A stretch of DNA of 64,000 nt from Isoetes taiwanensis (Eukaryota > Streptophyta > Lycopodiopsida > Isoetales > Isoetaceae). Below are positions 43,437 through 53,572 of this stretch, piece after piece (the first letter of the stretch is position 1; each line of letters opens with the position of its first letter). The notes below the pieces were generated by a model. The model did no database searches. It worked only from the letters and a program-made list of their open reading frames with translations, and was not told where the DNA came from. Made by a program: the position numbers and the translations under genes. The stretch is from NCBI GenBank assembly GCA_021234155.1, contig JAJEKV010000013.1, positions 12,488,669-12,552,668 of the forward strand, written 5' to 3'.

Positions 43437-44785
43437 ATGTCCAAATAAAGTGGGAGGTGATCTGAGTCGACCTCCTCATCCTGACTGTCGGTGCCCACCC
43501 GGAAACGACTGATGAGATGCATATCTTGCGCAACTACGAGCACATAGTCCACCACACTAGACCCTCCCCACGATTGTCCCATGCTCGCATGTGCACTTGC
43601 GGCGAAGCCCTTTGTGGATGTGCCATTTGTTTGGGGTCTGGGTTCGGGAACTCCTGCAAGACAGCCCTCTGTGAGGACCCTTGGATCTAACAGGAGAATC
43701 CGGAGACTATGTCACGCGGGATTTGCAAGAAAACAAAGGAAAGGGGGAAGAAAACAAAGAACAATGAGACAACAATGATAAGCTTCCTTGATATCAATGA
43801 TGATGAAACATGAACTCTCATAGAACCGAGAGAAACCCAAGAGAGACAAGACTCAAAACTCATCTAAAACTCATGTGCTAGCTCTACTCATATATATAGT
43901 ACAATGGCCTTTGGCCCAATATAGACACCGGATCGATCTCGCGCCGACTCACGGAAGGAGGCCCGATTTGCAGGAATCTTTGGCGGTGCCTCTTGAAGTG
44001 CACGAATCACGCCGACGCCGACGCCTTGGGCGGCCGGGTCATCACTTGTCTGACGGGCCGTCACTTGCCTGACTGTGGATCCTTGGACTTGACCTGGTCC
44101 GTTGTATGCATGAATAGTCATGTACCAGGAGGCACAGGACTAACACCATTGCAAATTATCAAGTCAAAAATACCACATAGCAGGAGCAACTGTCTGCCAA
44201 AGCGAGTGACCTGGCTGTCATCGGATCCTCGTGGCCAGGTTGCTTCTGCGGTACGTAGCTGCAGGACATCGTCAGCGAGGGGGTCAAGTCTCATGGGCTG
44301 CTCTACTCCTGTCCGTGCATTGAAATCCCCAAGAAGGACGATCCTACCCAACTGCTTGTGCTGCTGTATGTCATCATATAGATCGACATAGAGGTCCATC
44401 CTATCCCGCATCGAGGTGGCTGCGATAGAAGGTGCTCTCTGCGTGAGGGAAATAACAGGCGGCCAGAAAAAGAGGGTTGCCACTGGTATTATGCACACGA
44501 ACCCACAAGTACCGGTTGTGTTCGGCTCGTCTCGGAGGGTAACCGAATGTGCCAAGGTTGTCCTAGGTAGCAAGCAACCCCACCATGACCCCTCTATCCC
44601 GTGCACGTGTATTGAAGACCGAGAAATGTTGGTAATCCGGCGGTCGTAGCTTGTGCTCCGGCATGCTCCCATGTCTCCATGAGAAAGATGAGATCCATAT
44701 CGGCTGCCACGGAGTTGAGACTGTCTCCCTTCTGCCAAGAGAAGCCTCGACAATTCCATGAGACCACCCGGGGCACAATTCCCAT
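43437..44785 (-). pseudogene. LINE apurinic-type endonuclease domain
   Basis: Minus strand. 'VVSWNCRGFSW' and 'MDLIFLMETW' (44785-44690) are the N-terminal N and E motifs of APE-type endonucleases. Then 'GRIVLLGDFNARTG' (about 44330), 'IFDLIICNG' (about 44160), an LTR-like insertion at 44136-43670, and 'PRPQTNGTS', 'SVVDYVL' and 'DSDHLPLYLDM' (to 43437; SDH carries the catalytic H). The domain would nick the target DNA. The frame then runs across the Copia insertion into the region ending at 25388. Frame changes lie in the 44.7-44.5 kb part. Confidence 0.85.
43670..44136 (-). mobile_element. Probable solo LTR inside the LINE endonuclease
   Basis: A 467-bp block interrupts the endonuclease frame. 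On the minus strand it begins TGTGCCTCC and ends CCTCACA (TG...CA), and includes a TATA-like CTATATATATGAG and T-rich 3' sequence, like a Copia-type LTR. No target duplication was found at the ends (GTCC versus GAGGG), so the boundaries are uncertain. It is unrelated to the 700-bp LTR nearby. Confidence 0.45.
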
Positions 44786-46500
44786 TTGTCGCCACCGTGG
44801 TATGCGCAGCCTGAAAGTGGCGGGAAGGACGGGAAGCAGAGGGCCGAAAGTGAGAAGTAGATGGAGCTGGAGGCAAAGATGTGGTCAGAGGGCGTGGGTC
44901 GTGAGGGAGCGAGTAGGAGGCGGGGAGAAGGGGGGCCGTGGTAGGAGAAGCGCAAGGTGGCCAATGCTCACCGCGGTTGGGGCTGCAGTTCGGTAGCAGC
45001 GATGTGTGTTGGCGGAAAATGTGCATCCTGCCCCGAACCAATCCTGCGGCACCCCCCTTGGTGGCGGATGCCTCGACCACGACAAGCCCCGTCTGCGTGC
45101 CTCCCCGGCGCGGGTGTGAGGTCCCGCCCACGTCACGTGCCCTTCAAGATCTTGCCCTCGGGCGCAATATGGCATCATGCACTTGGCGCATCCGCAACCG
45201 CTAATATGACAATGCGGGTCACGCGACCGGTGAGCCCCATGGCGGCTGCTTTCGAGAAATGTGAACTAGCCCGGAATGTCATCCGGGACGAGAATGTGTG
45301 TTCGATGTTGTGGGGCAGGGGCCTTTGGGGTGGCTTTGGGGGCGTCTTGGTGGCGGCCGGATGGCGTGGGGTGGCTTGAGTCGCGGGGGGCGGTCGTGGT
45401 CACCGCTGCCGGAGTGGAGGGCGTGCGGGAGTGGTGCGAGGCAGCGATCCTCGGCCTGTGAAGTCGAGAACCACGGCTCTTGCGGGGCCTGTTCTTTGGG
45501 CCATCTCACGCACCTCGCTTTGCGGTGACTATGAACCTCGGTAGGGAGACCACAGCCCCGTCTATAAATGGCTTCCCGAACCCACAGAGCTCAGTGCTCC
45601 CGAGTAGCGAGGCGTGCTCGAGCCCCAAAGATCTGACGTCTAAATGCGGGCTTGCTACTCCGTCATTACTCTGAAGAACCCGGCCGTAATGCGATTTGCG
45701 CAAGCTGCCTGCGCTCCCCGTCGCGGTGGTGGTGGCTTCCTCAACCTCGGCCGGCCCAGAACCGCAGGTGACCATCGTCTCATGCATTGCCCGCTCCCTC
45801 TTTGTCATGGTGTCGAGTGGTGAACCACGAGTCTTCAGCGGGCCCGCATGTCAGCGAGCTCTTGCACGGCTTTATTGCCGCCGAAGTGTGCCGGCCAAGG
45901 CCATCTTCACGTCTTTGTGTGCGGGTCTCCGACCTATGATGCGGTTCTTCGACCACCACCCGGTTGCCTTCTCGAGCACATGGGGTGCCGAGGACTCCAT
46001 CTCCACGCCATGCCCGGCCCGGTGCACCGCTGTTAGCCTCAATCACGGACCTTTGTTAGCCTCCACGCTGCTTTGGCGTGGCTCCAATTCTCTGTCGGGC
46101 AGGAGTTCCCGTGGTGGTCTCGAGCAATCAATCCCTTAGGGCCGCTACCAGGGGGCCTTAGCCTTAGCCCGAGCCTCCTTCTTCATGGAGGATGACTCTA
46201 TCGGGACCGTTTGCGTGGCGGCCCCTCGCCTTGGGTTTCCCAGGCTAGCCCATCTTCTTTGGCCATGACTTCCAAAGTTTGAGGGGTCTCTGGTTGCGAA
46301 AAGGGTGCTTAGAATCCAATTTGGGGACTCAAAAACGCGGGCAGAGCACGTTTTGGGGATGCCCTTGCTACCGACTATACAAGCCAAACCAGTTGTAGAT
46401 TCATACCTAAGGGTTGGGATACATCCATCGAGGTGGATTCTTGCATTCCAGTTTTTCCCAAATTTACATATGTCATCCTCTGTACACAGTCCTCTCGAAC
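44786..46500 (-). pseudogene. LINE 5' region, probable ORF1 remnant
   Basis: GC-rich minus-strand sequence upstream of the endonuclease with long overlapping frames but no clear domain. Short segments such as 'RGQDLEGHVTW' and 'GLTGRV(T)RIVI' suggest a basic nucleic-acid-binding ORF1. The 5' limit is set where GC-rich sequence gives way to AT-rich DNA near 46500. Confidence 0.4.
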
Positions 46501-46929
46501 AATGGTGCATGGCAAATAAAATTTACCTTAACCCTCTTTTTTTTCCTTTTATATATGAATTTTTTGTTGCTGAGCACAATAAGCTTATTGGGCGCATTAA
46601 ATTACAGCTTGGCCAGCAAACCATCAAGTTCTTCAAGATACATCTGTATCAAGTCTGCAAATAAACCAATGTATCAAGCATAAATGCATTCCACATTATT
46701 TATAATAATAATAAAAAAAAAAAAGGCAAAGAAGGTAAAAGATATTTTACATCACACCTAAGCTCTTAATCATCCAAAATAGATCACCCCATCAAATGAA
46801 TCTAGACCGCTCGTCATCCCACCCCAAACTAATGTGGACGTTTAAACCTTCTACAACAAATCTCCCCACTTAAGACGATCACCCATCACCTATCCCAAAC
46901 CAATTTTAAGACACAAGACACAAATCTCA
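46500..46929. other. AT-rich spacer, no gene
   Basis: No coding frame is recognised. Poly-T (46540) and (AAT)n/poly-A (46700) runs are present. Confidence 0.5.
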
Positions 46930-47695
46930 AAAGCCCAAAAAACTACTCACACCAAGATACAAGACCAATTCTAAGACACTTTAAACGAAATATTGAAATA
47001 CATTAACTAGTCTCAAAAGTACTAAAGTGTCCAAGATTCCCTATCAAATGAATGATACGATGTATTTGTTTGGACTCTAAACCTAAAGTCTTATGTGTAT
47101 ACTAGCCATTGATGCCGATGGGCCCATTACCATAAAAGTAAAAGAAGCAGCAATTTTTAAGGAGAGAGAGAAATAAATATCTTAGATACAACGGTTGGAC
47201 AAAATAGTGTTCCACTTGTTAGGTAAATGTACACATGTTATGGATAAGCTCAACTAGGCAAACGATTAAGACGAGTTAATCAATCTGTTTCAACTATGTA
47301 AATGTACATATATATGTTACATATGTTATGTTATGGATAAGCTCAACTATGTTATGCAACCCAAAAAACTTTACTCCAAGACAAAAAAGACCAATTATAA
47401 GACAACACTAGTGACTTAGTTTGGAACCAAATATTCAAATACATCCACTAGCCTCAACACAAGTAGCATGCACACAGACTGTAGGTTTAGGATCATGACA
47501 TTCAGTTAATATAATCTGGTATTTGAAAACAATACTCTTTAGCCACCGAAGGGCCCATAAGAGAAAAGGAGATAAATATCTTCGATACAACGGTTGGACA
47601 AAAACAGTGTTTCAGTGTTAGCTAATGTAATTTACATATGGCATGGATAACTCAACTATGTACATGTATTGAGAGGAGTTAATCAATCTGTCTCA
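46930..47695. repeat. Tandem duplication of the 3' flank of the host gene
   Basis: About 46930-47300 and 47357-47695 are diverged direct repeats about 400 bp apart. Shared stretches are 'CAACCCAAAAAACT...AAGACCAATT..AAGAC', 'ATATT.AAATACAT..ACTAG.CTCAA', 'GATACAACGGTTGGACAAAA' and 'GAGTTAATCAATCTGT'. The last stretch of the proximal copy contains the stop codon of the CBP1-like gene, so the distal copy carries a duplicate of its last codons. Confidence 0.7.
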
Positions 47696-48608
47696 TGCTC
47701 TGGAGGTGGAGTGAACCATGAAGAACCATGTAGACCTCTTCTTTTCAATAACCTAGTGAAGCTAGATTCAGGCATCTTGGCACTTTCTTCCATCTCAAGT
47801 TCCTCTTTGGTTTTGGGGAGGCCTCCTGATTCTGGAAAAAAATGAAGCTCCTTTTTTTCTTCCTCTATCTTACTACTTTCTGGCCTTGCCTCCTCCTCTT
47901 CTTTTTGTTGATCAGTTTTTTTGTTCTTGGCAGTCTGAGCTAGCATTCTCACATTTTGAATAAGAGTAGACACTCCTCCTGACTGTCTTACCATGTTTTC
48001 AAATCTTTCCAATGGCTGACATGCAGATCTGCGATCTTCTGGCGTTGCTAATGAGCACTGCTGCTCATAACTCTCCTGTGTTGAAAAAGAGCCCCAAATT
48101 GGTCTCAAAATTAGGTTACTAATAAGTAATCTTAGAAACAAGTTACTAATCTGGTTGATAATCAGATTACTAAGTACTCTTAGAAATAGGTTACCAGGAA
48201 ACAGAACATATAAAACAGAGCAGGAAACTAACCTTAATATTTTCAAAATCGGCCAAAGCCTCCCAACAATCATATGCCTCTTCGCCCTTGAGAAGCATAC
48301 ATCGATCTGCATAACAAAAGAAGTGAAAATGTGTGACAAACTCTAGAAAAACAGGAGAAAAACAAGATTTTGTGAAGAAGAATACCGGAAAGGGCTTGCT
48401 CGGCCTTCTTAAGGAAAGGAGGTTCCTTGATGAGGCGGCTAAGTCTAGACTGGTTGAAGGGCTCCATTTTAGGGATAGAGTTGGATTGCTCGGCCAAAGA
48501 CATTCTGATACGCAGAGGGTGTTTGGATTGGGAAGCTTGAGGGGCAGAGATGGGGGCGAAGGCAAGGGCGGATAGCTCCGACACGGGCTGAAGCGTAAGA
48601 GGCGCCAT
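47683..48608 (-). CDS. CCG-binding protein 1 / MEE14-like, probable plastid protein
   Basis: The only clean host gene. Exon 1 is 48608-48386 (ATG 48608; donor CCG|GTATTC), exon 2 is 48306-48233 (acceptor TATGCAG; donor AAG|GTTAGT), and exon 3 is 48075-47683 (acceptor CAACACAG; TGA stop). Lengths of 223, 74 and 393 nt keep the frame and give 229 aa. The N-terminus is Ser/Ala/Pro-rich with few acidic residues, like a chloroplast transit peptide. Mid-protein is 'CMLLKGEEAYDCWEALADFE', then 'RFENMVRQSGGVSTLI', an acidic Lys/Glu-rich stretch, and the C-terminal 'MPESSFTRLLKRRGLHGSSW' and 'FTPPPEHETD'. The MP(D/E)S.(Y/F)TRLL...W(Y/F)(T/S)P.P(D/E)HETD ending is what I associate with CBP1/MEE14-like plant proteins. 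In Arabidopsis CBP1 acts in the central cell, and plastid copies exist. Assignment by motif memory is moderate; the gene structure itself is strong. Confidence 0.7.
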
Positions 48609-48810
48609 TTTTGGTGCAGATTAGAACAGAGAATAGAATGGAATACCTGAAGAGATATTTGAAGGGGGTTTAAAATGAGTGCACTTATTATGCGATAAGG
48701 TGGACGGCCGCTGCCGCAGCCGCCAGTGATTTTAGCAAGTTGCAGTATGGACGCACTTCTGGTTGCCCCCTTTCTGTGTGAGAGCATATTCCATGGAATA
48801 TGCTTTGTTT
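48609..48810 (-). promoter_or_regulatory. Upstream region of the CBP1-like gene with a 22-bp palindrome
   Basis: 48783-48804 is a perfect palindrome (AGCATATTCC/ATGGAATATGCT) about 175 bp upstream of the ATG. A related AT-rich half (CATATTCCATAAATAT) lies at 48837-48852. A regulatory role is only a possibility. A GC-rich hairpin-like segment (GGCCGCTGCCGCAGCC) lies at 48708-48723. Confidence 0.4.
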
Positions 48811-49732
48811 ACCAATCGTGCATCGCATTGTAGCCACATATTCCATAAATATCCTTGCCTCTTGGTTACTCCGCACTTTCTCTGGTTCGTGTCTGCTCTT
48901 TGCTTGTCCACATAATGAAACCGGCATGATCAAACAAATTACGTATACAGGAAAGGCATGTAGATCGCCTTTCTTGTAACGTGGAAAAGAGTTAGGAGAC
49001 ATTCTGATGCGGGTAAAAAGCTTAAGAATGGCCCTCGCAGGTAAACAGTTTTGCTTGGTAAACTCTCCTAATGAAGGTAAACGAGCGATAGAAGCAGAGC
49101 AGCCGCCGTAGAAGCTCCGCCGTGATCGAAATTTTTTACTAACATTTCTTTGTTTGAAACAAATGCCACGTGGCCTCTTGGCGACGCCTTGTGAATGTCT
49201 CCTAACTGTTTTTACGTATAGGGAAAGGCCCCCTCGCTTTGCTTTACTTTTTACTTCGATGATCAAATTACGATAAGAGAAAGGCCCCTCGCCAATTTTA
49301 CGCTTTCGGGAAAGGGGCGGCCCGGGAGGAGGCTTTGCTTGACTTGGCGTAAAACAAGCACGAGGGCCTTTGCCCTAACGTAAAGGTCGGCTGCGCCCAA
49401 TCCAGTCGTGCCACGCGGACAACAACAAAACAGCAGGTAAAAACAACGGAACATCGAGTAAAAAAACAACGAAACATCGAGTAAAAAACAGCGGGAAGTC
49501 GAGTTAAATTGTTGCGCTTTCGGACTTAGAAAGTGTTACACGTGTCGTGTTATGTCCGGGCGCGATGGGCTGGATTGGGCGATCGTCGTCCTTTATGAAT
49601 CTCGTAAGCCGATAGTTTTATGTGAGCCAGATTTGGGCTGGTTTCCTAAAGAAACTCAACAACAAAACTAAAGGAGGGCCACTTCATAAGCTTGGTTTTG
49701 GTGCCACACACACCATTTCTTGTATACAAAAA
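48811..49732. other. Spacer with short repeats, no gene
   Basis: No convincing gene. Near-tandem copies of 'AACATCGAGTAAAAAACA' lie at 49448-49505. 49205-49400 contains GAAAGGCCCC(C)TCGC twice and a GGCGTAA/TTACGC inverted pair. Confidence 0.45.
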
Positions 49733-49797
49733 TGGTTCTTCACCATTTTGGTGTGGAAACGTTGCCAAGTCACACCAAAATCTCTGGTGAAGAACCA
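49733..49797. repeat. Hairpin with stem of about 23 bp
   Basis: TGGTTCTTCACCATTTTGGT.. (49733-49755) is inverted at 49771-49797 (CACACCAAAATctctGGTGAAGAACCA), with a 15-nt spacer. It may be half of a MITE or the stem of a small RNA precursor. Confidence 0.6.
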
Positions 49798-49809
49798 TTC
49801 TTGAAACGT

Positions 49810-50080
49810 AAAAATAGTTTAGATAAAATTTTGCCACAGTAAAACTCTTCAGAATCGCGGGTAAACTCCTTAGAATGTAGGGTAGATCTTTAGAATCGCT
49901 GGTAAACTCCTTCAGAATGCAAGGTAAATCTCTGATCTCTGGGTAAAACTGCCAGAGCAGCCAAGAAACGCCACCACAAGAAGAAACTCAGAAAAAAGGG
50001 CTTACATTCAGGGTTTGAATGTGTGCCACGTGGCGTGGCGCTATTGGACGCGCAAGCAGAATTTTATCTAAACTGTTTTT
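49810..50080. mobile_element. MITE-like element of about 270 bp
   Basis: The ends are inverted: AATAGTTTAGATAAAATTTT at 49813-49832 against AATTTTATCTAAACTG at about 50060-50074. No coding capacity and no clear target duplication. Internal sequence has direct repeats of 'CTTTAGAATCGCGGGTAAA' type (49846, 49888, 49905). Confidence 0.5.
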
Positions 50081-50750
50081 AACAGTATTCTAAGAAAAGT
50101 TCTAGCCTAATAAATGTATTACTACAAGCATTAAGAGAAAACAACAAATTATTACTATTGCGGGGACATTATCCTTCCTATGTAATTGAGTGTCTAATTT
50201 CTGTTCTCCTTCATTTTGTTCCTTCAAAATTCTTAAAACATGGCACGTGTACTGTGTGCATTTATTACTTATATAAATGCATTTATTGCGGCCACTTAAT
50301 AACCTGTGCATTCATTGATTATAAAGCATTTATTGCGGTAACCTCGAATATTTCGTGACGTTGACGTGATTACAGTGTATCTTGGAGAAGAGCCATGGCC
50401 GGCCGAAGCTCAGTTCTGTTGGAGCTTCGCTAGAGCAAACATTCGTTTTGCGAGGCGAGTTTTTTTCCCTAGCTAAACTTTGTTAAATCTGCGAACATAA
50501 TGCAAAAGCACGAACGAGTGAAAACTTAGTGGCAAAGGGGCAGTATTCAAATCAAAATCTGCCGATTTATGACTACAGGATGCTATTCTGGGAGGCTAGG
50601 GCTTGGATTTGATACGAGAGGTGCAAAAGCATGAAACTACTCACACAATCAAACCCAAATGTTTTAATACTCATGCCTTACATGATGATTAGTATCAATT
50701 TACTGCCCGAGTTTCATTTTGAATCTTAAAAAAAGAAGAGTTGGACCCAA
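50081..50750. other. Spacer, no gene
   Basis: AT-rich, with repeated 'GCATTTATTGCGG(C/T)' (50278, 50327). No gene is recognised. Confidence 0.5.
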
Positions 50751-51627
50751 TTAGGGTGTAGAAGCTACGGATTCTTTACGAGAATGCATCCCAAACCCGA
50801 AGTATTTACCTAGAACGCCAAGAAAGGCGGAAGAAATGTTAGCTCCGGGCAATTTTCCTTTCACAAAAACAACCATATCTGAAAGCATGGTCTTCATCAT
50901 AGCATAAGAAAATGCACGGGCAACAAAGGAGAGGATAAGAAAGACGACTACCATGGCATGGCTTAAAAGGAGCCTTCTTGAAGATCCGATGAAAACTCAT
51001 TTGCGAAAAAAGGCAGCGAGCAAGGTAAGGCCCACCTGATTTGGCTTAAGTATTAGGTCGGATTTGGAAATTTCCATTCGAATTTGGACACCCATCAAGA
51101 AGAGCAGAGTACAGAGGGCGATTTTAAGGCCCATCAAGCTCGATTTGTAGCTACCAGAGCCGATTCAAAGTCTGCATTTAAACAAATGAAGAAAGAACCT
51201 AAAACACAAAGGAAAACAGACCTGCATGCAAGTGTGACATTCTGCACAGTGTTCTTGGAGCAGTCTGAAGAAGTGAAAACTTGGAGCCGAAGACCCACAA
51301 AGCTATTTCCGGCAGATGAGGAAGATCCAAGCTTGGACGAAGGCACAGAGCATAAGTTAGGGGCGACTATGGCGGCCATTTTTGCAACAATCGCTTCACC
51401 ATGAAAACCATGTAAATGATTCGTTCCAACAGACTCCGGACTCGGATCAATAGCTTAATTTCTAGATAAGCAAGCATCGGAAGAGCCAAGATGCCCTGAA
51501 GCAATCTGTCAAATGACCAAGCCGCCATCACATTCTCATGGTTCAGCATGGTATGGCGGATGCTGACATTCTCAATGGCGCTGTCCACAGCCAAACCCAT
51601 CTGCAAGAAAAAACCATAATTAATCAC
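50751..51627 (-). CDS. Possible small spliced gene, unrecognised
   Basis: Three minus-strand frames lie close together. 51627-51367 has 'MLNHENVMAAWSFDRLLQGI', Leu-rich. 51379-51134 has 'MAAIVAPNLCSVPSSKLGSS' then 'VTLACRS', resembling a plastid transit peptide. 50954-50751 has a hydrophobic segment 'VVVFLILSFVARAFSYAMM', then 'GKYFGFGMHSR', then a stop. A two-exon plastid membrane protein would explain them, but I cannot place splice sites or name a family. Confidence 0.25.
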
Positions 51628-52839
51628 AAAGAAAGGCCGGACTCTTCAAACGACTGCCTCGAAAACTCTTACCACAACCTCTACACCATACGAAAGACTC
51701 TTACCGGGGATATGAGCCAATATAATAGTAGTTTTGAGGTCAGTGCAAGATGCAAGAGCGGTACTTGCACTCACCCAAGAAGGAACCTTGCTACATAACA
51801 TTCCAGACAAGGGACAAATCGTATATAAACCAACATAATAATAGTTTTGAGAAACTAAAATTGTGTAAGTTCCACTATTCGACCTTCCGCTGCAAGTACA
51901 ATGAAAGTGACAAAAGCGATAACCTTATGATCTATTATTATATGGGCAAATTAACACAAGGCAATAGCACAAGTTCAAATCCCGTATCTTCTCAAACTAA
52001 TACATAGTCCGAGTAAAATTTTAGCATGTAAGCGAGTAAAGATAAGAAGATTGGGAAAGAGAAATGTTCGCGGCGGCCTTGGCTGCCGCGATAAATTTCT
52101 TGTATAGATAAAATAACACCACAACTACCACTAGACCCCTCACATGATCTAGTGGTAAGACGTTAAACTACCACATGTAAAATGTCAAATTTTAAGTCCT
52201 TTTGTTGATAACATAATTAAGTTTACCCAATTCGTTTGGTATTGCGGGAGGGTATTCGCGCAATGGTGGGAACTATGATTCTGGTATTGTATTGTATCGA
52301 AAACAGTATATATTGCCATATTTGAGGAGCTTAATGTCATCTAGCGGTCATGTTGCTTTTTTGGGTTTTTAGATAAGTTATTTTTGGAAAGGTGAAGAAG
52401 AATAAAATAAAAATTGGAGGCCTTTTTAAGGGTGTGGATAAGAAGGGACGCTCCCTTCTTTTTTTGGCAACGACAACGGAGCAGAGACAGAGGGCATTTA
52501 GGCGGAGAGGGCGGCTTCATACAGCAAATGCATTAGTAATGGGTGGCTTGATCGTTGTAAATCGTGAATGGAGGGTTGTCTTGTGAGGCGGGAGAAGCGA
52601 GAGCTTGAAGCGGTGAGGTGGAAGCGAGAGAGGTGGAGGAGCGGAGAGGCGAGAAGCGAGAGGCGGCTTTGAAGCCCACAGATGCTATGGTGGATGAAGC
52701 CCACAGATGCTATGGCGGATGATGGCATATCCCCTAGTGGCAGGGCTAATTTGTGGCATGTCGGCTTTGCTGCTGTTTGCTTGTAGGATTTAGGCATCTG
52801 AATGCCTTGCTTTGCTGCTGCTTGCTTGTAGCATTTATG
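51628..52839. other. Spacer, no certain gene
   Basis: Contains a GC hairpin (CGCGGCGGCC TT GGCTGCCGCG) at about 52069-52090 and a tRNA box A-like 'TGATCTAGTGGTAAGACG' near 52143 without a good box B. Purine-rich repeats (GAGAAGCGAGAG) occur at 52580-52670. Confidence 0.45.
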
Positions 52840-53035
52840 CATTTATGCAGGGTAGGTAAGATGGCATTAGAAGGGTTCTGGTGAGGCCGAGATGGCCTGG
52901 AGGTTCGAATCCTCCAGCCCTGGTTAGGATTAATAGGGGGATTAATTAGAAGTAGTTTTCTGTGCCCTCTTTGCTTCTCTGCTTTGTTTTTTCTATTTGA
53001 AAGTTTTGGTACCGTGGGTTCAAATCCCACATGCC
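52840..53035 (+). repeat. tRNA-derived fragments (two T-arm structures), SINE-like
   Basis: 52897-52917 is a perfect T-arm: stem CTGGAGG/CCTCCAG with loop TTCGAAT, preceded by 'GGCCGAGATGGCC', which resembles a Leu/Ser D-arm. 53014-53030 is a second T-arm: GTGGG-TTCAAAT-CCCAC. Both contain an RNA polymerase III box B (GGTTCRAATCC). No complete cloverleaf could be folded around either, so tRNA relics or a SINE head are the likeliest reading. Confidence 0.5.
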
Positions 53036-53528
53036 ATCTTCACAGCAACAACGCAGAGATGAATAGCAGTAGATGGATAGACGAGAGTCGCTTATTGAAT
53101 GGGTTTTTTTTGCTCCTCTTTGCTTCAACCATATGATCGGCATGCGGATTACAGTGCACGGTTGCAGACAATGGAGCCGGGTAGTACAGGCCGCCGCTAG
53201 TGTTTGTTGTGTGCAATATTTGGTATTTTAAATTTTAAGGCCATGTCAGGCCAATGGTTGTTTCTGTTCGATGTGCACCATTGTAATTTTCGTGGGGGTC
53301 ATGTGACTAAAAATCACGGGCTTTTGATCCGGCACAATGGGGGGAATATTCTTCCCATCTAAGGCTAGCAACAAAAGTGTGGAACATCCCATTAATATTG
53401 AAAAAAACACGTCTTTTTCAAAAAAAATAAGAAAAGTGGTAAGTGCTTACTTAAGTGGTAAGTGCTTACTGATGACCTTTATGTGATGTAGTTCATGGAT
53501 GCTGCCAATGTGGCATGACGTAAAAATA

Positions 53529-53529
<1 letters not shown>

Positions 53530-53572
<43 letters not shown>
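53530..53572. repeat. (CTAT)n microsatellite
   Basis: About ten perfect CTAT units. Confidence 0.95.

Larger units (their letters stand above)
22696..46500 (-). mobile_element. LINE (endonuclease + RT) split by a Copia insertion
   Basis: A minus-strand non-LTR element. The endonuclease half lies at 46.5-43.44 kb, the RT and C-terminal half at 25.39-22.70 kb, and a (GAAG)n tail at 22696-22715. The two halves meet exactly at the AAACC duplication of the Copia element (25384-25388 and 43432-43436), and the endonuclease frame runs on across the join. Net LINE length is about 5.3 kb after removing Copia and the LTR-like insert at 43670-44136. The 5' end is not well defined. The decayed element at 2265-3475 is a relative. 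Confidence 0.85.

Noticed and set aside
44118-45131. 337-codon minus-strand frame as a host gene
   Set aside because: It contains LINE endonuclease motifs (GDFNARTG) and continues the LINE; the N-terminal part is out-of-frame GC-rich sequence.
48688-49266. 192-codon minus-strand frame upstream of the CBP1-like gene
   Set aside because: No recognisable domain and irregular composition; it overlaps the probable promoter region and the palindrome. Treated as chance.
52064-52092. GC hairpin GCGGCGGCCTTGGCTGCCGC as a terminator
   Set aside because: Rho-independent terminators do not apply in a plant nuclear context, and no gene ends there.
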